Assembly: GCA_043820265.1 (NCBI GenBank)
Contig: JBDREA010000137.1
Location: forward strand, 1 to 5,667
DNA length: 5,667 bases
Reading direction: 5' to 3'
From: JBDREA01 sp043820265
GTDB taxonomy: Archaea > Altiarchaeota > Altiarchaeia > IMC4 > JBDREA01
The notes under the pieces are model-generated. The model ran no database searches and was not told where the DNA came from. It worked only from the letters and a program-made list of their open reading frames with translations. Numbering within the stretch: the stretch's first letter is position 1; each line of letters starts with the position of its first letter. Both the position numbers and the translations under genes were made by a program. Shown here piece by piece: positions 1 through 4,785 of the stretch.

Positions 1-2
1 AG

Positions 3-167
3 ACTAAGCCCCAAGAAGGAGAAGAAAGAGTTGCGCTCATTCTCTTTGCCGATACATCCAAGATAATCCTCAAATCCTCAAAGGATGGAAAAGGGCCTCA
101 GCCAGGTAGCCTAGAAGTACTGAACAAACTGTTAGGTATGATGAGAGGGACGAAATCCTCAACCTAG
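3..167 (+). CDS. C-terminal fragment of an unidentified protein, cut by the window edge
   Basis: An open frame runs from the left edge to a TAG at 165-167 and gives 54 residues with no start codon in view. The peptide begins with a charged stretch, then a hydrophobic strand-like segment (VALILFAD), a basic turn (KSSKDGKGPQPG) and a helix-like segment (SLEVLNKLLGMMRG). I do not recognise the family. The frame is supported because its TAG and the minus-strand TAG of the isomerase gene share the palindrome CTAG at 164-167, a common arrangement for tightly packed convergent genes. It could still be a chance open frame, since only 55 codons are visible. Confidence 0.5.
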   Translation, partial: TKPQEGEERVALILFADTSKIILKSSKDGKGPQPGSLEVLNKLLGMMRGTKSST

Positions 168-1156
168 CGAGCCTTCCCCTTCAGCTCCTTCAAGTTTTTG
201 CTTCCGGAAAGAAACATTGCAATTCTAAGTTCAGATACGAATTCATCCAGAAGGCCGCGAACTCCGTCTTTTCCGTCTTTCTTTAAGGCCTTGAGAAAAG
301 GGAGCGCCATCCCGACAACGTCAGCACCAAGAGCAACCGCTTTAGCAGCTTCCTTGCCCGTCCTAATTCCACCTGAAGCAATCAAGGGTTTCTTCAGCTT
401 AACCAATTGAACGATGTTTTCGGCTGTTGGAATCCCCAACCCACCGTAGAGTTTGCCCAGGTGCCTGTGGTTTTCGTCCCCCCTGAAGCTTTCGACGAGA
501 GGCCAGGAAGTGCCGCCTACTCCACCGACGTCAAAACAAGTTACCTTATTTAATTTTTTAGCGGATTCAAACGATAAACCCGAGCCAACACCCTTGGCAA
601 TGACCGGGACTTTGAGCTTTCCAGCCACATGATTGATCTTTTTTTCGAGCCCCGAAAAATTCGTATCACCCTCCGGCTGGACCGCCTCCTGCAAAGGATT
701 GATGTGGAGCGCCAAAGCATCGGCTCCGATCATATCAACGGCAGCCCGGCATTCCTCCAAGCCAAATCCGTAGTTCAGCTGGACTGCACCAAGGTTTCCA
801 AAAAACAGGATGTCTGGTGCAATATCCCGGACCTGGAATGTGTCTGTGACAGACGGGTCCTCAATGGCCGCCCTCTGGCTTCCAACACCCAATCCGATAT
901 TGTATTCGCTTGCGAGCTCGGCTAATTCCCGATTGATTTTTTTGCCTTCCTCAGTCCCCCCGGTCATCCCCTCGATGACAATGGGGTAGTCAAGCTTTTT
1001 AGACAAAAATTTTAAAGACAAGTCGATGTCATCCAAATCGATTTCAGGCAGGGTGCGGTGCTCCAGAGAAAATGATTCAAGGCCTGTAGATCCCGCACTA
1101 ACGTCCTCCTTCAAGCAAATCTTTATATGGTCTGTCTTTCGATACTTGGTTGTCAT
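164..1156 (-). CDS. fni: Type 2 isopentenyl-diphosphate delta-isomerase (FMN-dependent)
   Basis: Cytosolic FMN enzyme that interconverts isopentenyl diphosphate and dimethylallyl diphosphate, using reduced FMN and Mg2+. The 330 residues match the usual family length and motif order: RKTDHI near residues 6-11; MTGG 64-67; GVGSQR 90-95; HINPLQE 151-157 followed by QPEGD 160-164, which contains the conserved Gln and the acidic residue linked to catalysis and metal binding; DVGGVGGTSW 209-218, a flavin-phosphate glycine motif, with E222 and R225 after it; and SGGIRTG 261-267. One deviation is KGVGSG (188-193), where most homologues have Lys-Glu. The ATG at 1156 lies one base after the GGPP synthase stop and is preceded by GGGAG with a 7-base spacing, so translation is probably coupled. 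The gene is last in the minus-strand unit. The product assignment is secure. Confidence 0.96.
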   Translation of the reverse strand: MTTKYRKTDHIKICLKEDVSAGSTGLESFSLEHRTLPEIDLDDIDLSLKFLSKKLDYPIVIEGMTGGTEEGKKINRELAELASEYNIGLGVGSQRAAIEDPSVTDTFQVRDIAPDILFFGNLGAVQLNYGFGLEECRAAVDMIGADALALHINPLQEAVQPEGDTNFSGLEKKINHVAGKLKVPVIAKGVGSGLSFESAKKLNKVTCFDVGGVGGTSWPLVESFRGDENHRHLGKLYGGLGIPTAENIVQLVKLKKPLIASGGIRTGKEAAKAVALGADVVGMALPFLKALKKDGKDGVRGLLDEFVSELRIAMFLSGSKNLKELKGKAR

Positions 1157-1157
1157 C

Positions 1158-2150
1158 CTAGAACTCCCGATTAATTATGAAATCGGCTAAAGAGCAAAGC
1201 GCCTCCTTGGCCTGTCCATCCTCTATCGGTCCAAGGCTCTTTTTCGCCTTTTCGCCTAAATCCTTGGCGAGATCTCTGGCATACTCTATTGAGTTGATTT
1301 CCTTAAATAATTTTACGACTTCATGGACCTGCTCTTCAGTAGCATCATCACCCAAACCCAAAACCGAATGGATTTTTTCTTTTTGTTGGTCACTTGCATT
1401 TGCAAGCGCATGAAGTATGATAATGCTCCTCTTGCCCTCGCGAAGGTCGGAGCCCACGCGTTTTCCGAGTTTTTCCTGGTCAGCGACCATATCTAAGATA
1501 TCATCTTGTATCTGGAATGCGATGCCGACGTTTCTTCCGTAGTCTCCAAGGGCTTCCACTTGTTCTTTTGTCCCTCCACCAAGGATTGCGCCGATCTTCG
1601 TAGATGCCTCCATCAAAACACCCGTCTTCTTTTTCACCATGTCCAGGTATTCGTCAACGTTTACATCGACTCTGTCCTCAAAGAAGACGTCGTGTATCTG
1701 ACCCTCCTGGAGCTCTGAGTTGGCTGATGTCAAAACTTCAAGTGCATCAAGTACAGGTGTACAATCACCTACGGCCTTCCTGGAGTCAACCAGCGCCTGA
1801 AACGACGCACTGTAGAGCGTGTCTCCGACGACTATCCCAATCTCTTCCCCCCAGAGGGCGTGGACCGTGGGCCTGCCGCGTCTTCCAAGGTCTTTGTCCA
1901 TTATGTCGTCGTGGACCAAGGTGAAGGTATGAAGCAGCTCGACAGCGGCAGCCGCAGACAAAAGCTTGTTGGAATCGCATCCAACGCATTCAGCTGAAAG
2001 CAAAACCAGAGCCGGACGAACCCGCTTTCCCCCGGCCTCGAAGGTGTGTAAGAGCATCTTTCTGATCTCTGGATCAGCGACTTCAAGGTATCCCCGCATA
2101 ACGGGTTCAACAAGAGATGCCTTCTCTTTTAAAACGGATTTGATGTCCAT
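1158..2150 (-). CDS. idsA: Geranylgeranyl diphosphate synthase (trans-prenyltransferase)
   Basis: Type I prenyltransferase that adds IPP units to DMAPP/GPP/FPP to make GGPP, the precursor of archaeal ether lipid chains. The all-helical fold signatures are in order: GKRVRP 41-46 (substrate diphosphate contacts), first Asp-rich motif DDIMD 81-85 followed by RRGRPT 91-95 region, KTG near 175-177, FQIQDDILD 212-220 with the second Asp-rich motif DDILD 216-220, then GKR and SD (229-235). F76, fifth before the first Asp-rich motif, matches the bulky residue that caps chain length at C20 in Sulfolobus-type GGPP synthase, so C20 is the expected product, though C15 side activity is common. At 330 residues it is of normal length. 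It follows the HAD gene after 41 bases and abuts fni. No good Shine-Dalgarno site precedes it, but a TATA-like box lies about 30 bases upstream. Confidence 0.95.
   Translation of the reverse strand: MDIKSVLKEKASLVEPVMRGYLEVADPEIRKMLLHTFEAGGKRVRPALVLLSAECVGCDSNKLLSAAAAVELLHTFTLVHDDIMDKDLGRRGRPTVHALWGEEIGIVVGDTLYSASFQALVDSRKAVGDCTPVLDALEVLTSANSELQEGQIHDVFFEDRVDVNVDEYLDMVKKKTGVLMEASTKIGAILGGGTKEQVEALGDYGRNVGIAFQIQDDILDMVADQEKLGKRVGSDLREGKRSIIILHALANASDQQKEKIHSVLGLGDDATEEQVHEVVKLFKEINSIEYARDLAKDLGEKAKKSLGPIEDGQAKEALCSLADFIINREF
1164..1168 (-). promoter_or_regulatory. Shine-Dalgarno-like site for fni
   Basis: On the minus strand GGGAG lies 7 bases before the fni ATG and inside the 3' end of the upstream GGPP synthase gene. 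It supports the start at 1156 and reinitiation or coupled translation within the operon. The same 7-base spacing recurs at the kinase-like gene on the other strand. Confidence 0.5.
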
Positions 2151-2175
2151 TTCTTCTGAGGATATGGCTATACTA

Positions 2176-2184
2176 GTTTAAAAG
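2176..2184 (-). promoter_or_regulatory. Candidate TATA box for the GGPP synthase gene
   Basis: The minus strand reads CTTTTAAAC here, centred about 30 bases before the GGPP synthase ATG, in the 41-base gap after the HAD gene. The spacing would place transcription start near the start codon (leaderless mRNA). This would allow GGPP synthase and fni to be transcribed without the HAD gene. The call rests on motif and distance only. Confidence 0.4.
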
Positions 2185-2191
2185 CGGGAAT

Positions 2192-2857
2192 TTATCCATC
2201 AAAAAAACCATAAATCCGTGAATCAGCGAGCGAGGAAACTATCAACTGCGGATTTTTTTTTGCTAATTGCAATTCGTCATTGCTTCCGGTAGTGACTGCC
2301 ACAACAGACATCCCAGCCTTAACTGCAGCCTCGACCCCATGGATTGAATCCTCAAAGACTACGCATTTGTCAGGTTTTTCGCCCAGCTTTTCAGCCGCTT
2401 TTAGAAACAGGTCAGGTTCAGGTTTCCCGTGCACAACGTCGTTTTTTGTGACGATCACCGGAAAGTGCTTTGTCAGATCAGCCGCATCAAGTATGGCGTA
2501 TCCGGCTCCCTTCTCGTTTGAGGTTGCGACCGCCAATTTTACGCCTTCTTTCTTGAGGTATACTATCAAATCCAGCACTCCTGGCAAAGTCTTGACATCC
2601 CCTAAATCTTTTTTGAAGATTTTTCTGCGCTCAACTGAGATCTCTTCTAAATCGACCTTAGATGCATCTATGCCGCCTTCTTGCAGTATGTGCTCAAAGA
2701 TCTCTCTTGCAGGCATACCATATACTTCTTTGAAGTCTTCAAACGGGCAGTAAATATCAAATCGATCCTCACAAATATTATTGAAGGCTCTCCAATGACG
2801 CTCCATCAAATCAACGAGTGTGCCGTCGACGTCAAATATCGCAGCAAGATACCTCAT
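2192..2857 (-). CDS. HAD-superfamily hydrolase (subfamily IA, phosphatase/phosphoglucomutase-like)
   Basis: Predicted cytosolic phosphatase or phosphomutase of unknown substrate. With the start at 2857 the protein has 221 residues. Motif I is FDVDGTL with nucleophile D9 and acid/base D11. A helical C1 cap follows (about 15-90). Motif II is ATSN (S113), motif III is the lysine of HGKPEPDLF (K145), and motif IV is VFEDS (E169, D170), whose Glu-Asp pair groups it with beta-phosphoglucomutase and sugar-phosphate phosphatase relatives. An upstream in-frame start at 2905 would add 16 residues before the motif I strand and would overlap the divergent gene, so I prefer 2857, which lies 27 bases from a TATA-like box. 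The gene leads the minus-strand unit before GGPP synthase, so a role in isoprenoid or phosphate-ester metabolism is possible but unproven. Confidence 0.88.
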   Translation of the reverse strand: MRYLAAIFDVDGTLVDLMERHWRAFNNICEDRFDIYCPFEDFKEVYGMPAREIFEHILQEGGIDASKVDLEEISVERRKIFKKDLGDVKTLPGVLDLIVYLKKEGVKLAVATSNEKGAGYAILDAADLTKHFPVIVTKNDVVHGKPEPDLFLKAAEKLGEKPDKCVVFEDSIHGVEAAVKAGMSVVAVTTGSNDELQLAKKNPQLIVSSLADSRIYGFFDG

Positions 2858-2866
2858 AAGGAAACC

Positions 2867-2873
2867 ATTATAT
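2867..2873 (+). promoter_or_regulatory. Candidate TATA box for the VIT-type/kinase-like unit
   Basis: ATTATAT is centred about 27 bases before the GTG start at 2897. It lies between the HAD start codon and the minus-strand TATA box, so the two divergent promoters interleave. The matching distance suggests a leaderless transcript on this side too. Confidence 0.45.
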
Positions 2874-2879
2874 CCACGT

Positions 2880-2889
2880 AAATTAAATA
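2880..2889 (-). promoter_or_regulatory. Candidate TATA box for the HAD/GGPP synthase/fni unit
   Basis: The minus strand reads TATTTAATTT here, centred about 27 bases before the ATG at 2857. This is the right distance for a leaderless archaeal transcript and supports that start over the one at 2905. No Shine-Dalgarno site precedes 2857. Confidence 0.5.
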
Positions 2890-2896
2890 TTGACCT

Positions 2897-3379
2897 GTGA
2901 ATCACTCAGTAAAGACAGGGATATGCTTTGGTTTGACGTCGGGAATAATAACAACCCTGGGATTGATGGTGGGCCTAAACTCGGGAACTCACTCGAAACT
3001 CGTCGTATTGGGAGGAATCCTAACCATCGCCATAGCTGATGCATTCTCGGATGCGCTTGGCATCCACATATCAGAGGAATCGGAAAACAAGCACACACCC
3101 AGAGAGATCTGGATGTCCACTTTCTCGACGTTTTTTTCAAAGTTCCTCTTTGCTTTGACGTTCGTTGTCCCGGTTATATTTCTTGAACTTTCGGCTGCCA
3201 TCGTTGTGAGCATCGCCTGGGGACTGCTGGTGCTCGGCATACTCAGCTTCTATCTAGCACGAGAGCAGGGAAAAAGACCCTTAAACGTTGTAGGTGAACA
3301 CATAACGATTGCCCTCGTCGTTATCGCAAGCACACACCTTGTCGGGGGATTGATCTCGACAACATTTGGGAATCTCTAA
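2897..3379 (+). CDS. VIT1/CCC1-family membrane protein, compact form
   Basis: Predicted integral membrane protein of the vacuolar iron transporter (VIT1/CCC1) family, whose known members move Fe2+ or Mn2+. The 160 residues hold about five membrane segments (near 8-27, 35-56, 76-97, 99-120 and 135-156). Family-like motifs are FGLTSGIITTLGLMVGL (11-27), the polar helix IADAFSDALGIHISEESE (46-63) and a conserved C-terminal part with VGEHITIALVVIASTHLVGG (132-151). Only about 20 residues separate helices 2 and 3, so the cytosolic glutamate-rich metal-binding domain of plant and yeast members is absent. Start is GTG: the frame, the family N-terminus and a TATA box 27 bases upstream all agree. It ends in tandem TAA codons, 18 bases before the kinase-like gene. 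Iron or manganese transport is inferred from the family, and the substrate is unknown. Confidence 0.8.
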   Translation: MNHSVKTGICFGLTSGIITTLGLMVGLNSGTHSKLVVLGGILTIAIADAFSDALGIHISEESENKHTPREIWMSTFSTFFSKFLFALTFVVPVIFLELSAAIVVSIAWGLLVLGILSFYLAREQGKRPLNVVGEHITIALVVIASTHLVGGLISTTFGNL

Positions 3380-3384
3380 TAATC

Positions 3385-3390
3385 GAGGGG
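3385..3390 (+). promoter_or_regulatory. Shine-Dalgarno site for the kinase-like gene
   Basis: GAGGGG lies 7 bases before the ATG at 3398, in the 18-base gap after the VIT-type gene. It supports this start and operonic translation. The same spacing is seen for fni, whereas first genes of units here lack such sites. Confidence 0.6.
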
Positions 3391-3397
3391 AAAACAC

Positions 3398-4369
3398 ATG
3401 TCGACAGACCAAGTAACAGCCGTCGCCTACCCGGGTCTCCCGTTCATCTTCGCTGAAGGGATAAGGGAACCGTTTGATGAGCGGATCTCGGAACACAACT
3501 CTGTTGGTTTGGCGCTAACAGACCTCAATGAGGAGGTAAGGACTGAAACAACTATAAGGAAAAATCCTTCCTCAAAAGAAGATATCTTCCTTGTAAATGG
3601 AAAAAAAGTTGAAGGAGATAGAGCCAAGGGGATGTTCCGTATAGTTCGAATTCTAAAAGAAAAAGGAAAATTTCATGATAGCCTCCTCGTCTCCTCAAAA
3701 AATTACAACATCGTCTCAGGCTCATCGGATAGCGGAGCGGCAGCGTTTATTACGGCATTAGACGAGTTCCTGGGGACAAAACTCAGCTTGGAGGATAAGC
3801 TTTCAATCGGACGATTCGGATCGGAAACTGTTTTCCGAAGTCTTTGCGGAGGACTCACAGAATACATCGTCGACGAAGCCCCTGCCCTAAAAACAAAGCA
3901 AATCGCCTCCCCCGAAAGATTAGCTGACATCGTTATCTATGCGATCCCTTTTACTGGAGAAAGAAGACCCGCAGACATCTTTCACAATAAAATCCAAAAC
4001 CACCCCCACTTCCTGGATAGAAAAAACGAGGTTAAGGAAAGGATAGGAGAAGTGAAGAAATGTTTTCAAGCGAATAATTTTATCAGTCTCCTCTCCGTCA
4101 TGGAAAAGGAAGCCACAACTTTCCACAAGATGGCAGAGGAGCTGGGAATAGGCGTATTGACAAATGAGATGAAAGAAGTAACAAGATTCGCACAAAACCT
4201 GAGATTGACGAAAGTCCCGGTCTACTGGACCTGCGCCGCAGGACTACAAGTCTACCTCGCAACAACGAAAGAATACCGAAAAGAAGTTGAAACCCAACTC
4301 CTCGCAAAAAAAATAGGATACAGACAGTACAAGGCAGCGGGAGAAGCGCATAGTATTAATGCCCCCTAA
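3398..4369 (+). CDS. Mevalonate 3-kinase-like GHMP protein (diphosphomevalonate decarboxylase superfamily)
   Basis: A 323-residue GHMP-fold protein of the mevalonate-pathway decarboxylase family. Fold markers are the N-terminal strand AVAYPGLPFIFAEG (8-21), the phosphate loop SGSSDSGAAA (107-116), RSLCGG (147-152) and the C-terminal VYWTCAAGLQVYLAT (275-289). Family alignment from memory puts F18 where decarboxylases have the catalytic Lys of the KYWGK/KYHG motif, and A280 where they have the Asp of DAGPN or DTGAS. E143, four before R147, matches Glu140 of Thermoplasma acidophilum mevalonate 3-kinase (Ta1305), which also lacks the Lys and Asp. Similarity to Ta1305 runs through the whole protein (AYP, SGSSD-GAA, RSL-GGLT, P-D-IH-N). 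It is therefore more likely a mevalonate 3-kinase or related kinase than a classical decarboxylase. A mevalonate 3,5-bisphosphate decarboxylase relative (Ta0893 type) is the main alternative. An automatic annotation would probably say diphosphomevalonate decarboxylase. Confidence 0.8.
   Translation: MSTDQVTAVAYPGLPFIFAEGIREPFDERISEHNSVGLALTDLNEEVRTETTIRKNPSSKEDIFLVNGKKVEGDRAKGMFRIVRILKEKGKFHDSLLVSSKNYNIVSGSSDSGAAAFITALDEFLGTKLSLEDKLSIGRFGSETVFRSLCGGLTEYIVDEAPALKTKQIASPERLADIVIYAIPFTGERRPADIFHNKIQNHPHFLDRKNEVKERIGEVKKCFQANNFISLLSVMEKEATTFHKMAEELGIGVLTNEMKEVTRFAQNLRLTKVPVYWTCAAGLQVYLATTKEYRKEVETQLLAKKIGYRQYKAAGEAHSINAP
4353..4360 (+). promoter_or_regulatory. Weak candidate TATA box for the small membrane protein gene
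   Basis: GTATTAAT lies inside the 3' end of the kinase-like gene, centred about 29 bases before the ATG at 4385. That start has no Shine-Dalgarno site, so a separate leaderless transcript is possible. Co-transcription with the kinase-like gene, whose stop is only 15 bases upstream, is equally possible. Confidence 0.25.
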
Positions 4370-4384
4370 TAAACCATAAAAAAG

Positions 4385-4711
4385 ATGAGTAGAATAGATT
4401 TTTTATCCGACATTAAACCAACCAAAAAAAATATCGTTTTAGCAACAACAATTTTCATCTTCCTTGTCCCCTGCATAGCGTATGATACTGGAATACGCTG
4501 CGTCAAAGCTCCCTGCCCAACCGCAGGAGGAGTCGCTACGATAGCATGGATTCTCATACACAGAAATGAACTCTATTATTGGGAACTCTTTTACCCATAC
4601 ACAATCGCGGGAGCCATCATCTCATACCTAGGAGCATCCCTAATAATCAAACTATGTAAAAGGAACCTAACAGAAAAGAAGTCAGAGAAGAACTCAAAAA
4701 AAGAAAACTAG
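4385..4711 (+). CDS. Small multi-pass membrane protein with a Cys-x4-Cys loop, function unknown
   Basis: A 108-residue hypothetical protein. A short polar N-terminus with a basic KPTKK is followed by three probable membrane segments: about 16-33, 47-59 and 70-90. Between the first two lies the loop DTGIRCVKAPCPTAGG with C39 and C44. C30 sits at the end of helix 1 and C91 at the end of helix 3. The closely spaced cysteines with prolines suggest a disulphide or metal site on the outer face, but this is inference. I recall similar RC..PCP loops in other small archaeal membrane proteins but cannot name a family. The C-terminus is a lysine-rich cytosolic tail that ends at TAG 4709-4711. A different frame could extend that tail (see the alternative tail entry). 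It follows the kinase-like gene by 15 bases. Confidence 0.65.
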   Translation: MSRIDFLSDIKPTKKNIVLATTIFIFLVPCIAYDTGIRCVKAPCPTAGGVATIAWILIHRNELYYWELFYPYTIAGAIISYLGASLIIKLCKRNLTEKKSEKNSKKEN

Positions 4712-4758
4712 AAAAAAAGTACAAAATAACAGGAAAAACCAGAAAAAACGAAGAATAA
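4660..4758 (+). other. Possible frameshifted alternative C-terminal tail of the small membrane protein
   Basis: The frame one base back from the 4385 gene is open from 4660 to TAA at 4756-4758 and encodes a charged helix-like peptide that includes EVREELKKRKLEKKYKITG. An A7 run at 4696-4702, read as tcA AAA AAA Gaa in the gene's frame, would allow a -1 slip into this frame, or could hide a one-base sequence error or mutation. The result would be an amphipathic tail about 17 residues longer. A caution is that A-rich DNA gives Lys/Glu/Arg-rich peptides in every frame, so this is only suggestive. Confidence 0.3.
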
Positions 4759-4761
4759 ATA
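4753..4761 (+). promoter_or_regulatory. Candidate TATA box for the 279-residue protein gene
   Basis: GAATAAATA is centred about 29 bases before the ATG at 4786, in the 74-base A-rich gap after the small membrane protein gene. No Shine-Dalgarno site precedes that ATG, so a leaderless transcript from this box is the simplest reading. Confidence 0.4.
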
Positions 4762-4785
4762 GAAAGAGTTCCTAAACATTTCTAT

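Noticed and set aside
1604..1924. 106-codon plus-strand open frame across the GGPP synthase gene
   Set aside because: It is antisense to a clear prenyltransferase, with Arg/Pro/Ser-rich composition typical of a shadow frame and no promoter or ribosome site.
2253..2261. T9 run as a terminator on the plus strand
   Set aside because: It lies inside the HAD coding sequence (Lys-Lys codons on the minus strand), and no plus-strand gene ends before it.
2280..2753. 157-codon plus-strand open frame across the HAD gene
   Set aside because: It is antisense to a protein with all four HAD motifs, and its serine/threonine/proline-rich translation has no recognisable motif. It is a shadow of the real gene.
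2858..2905. Longer HAD start at 2905, adding 16 residues
   Set aside because: It would extend into the divergent VIT-type gene and across both candidate promoters. The protein from 2857 begins right before the motif I strand, as expected for the family.
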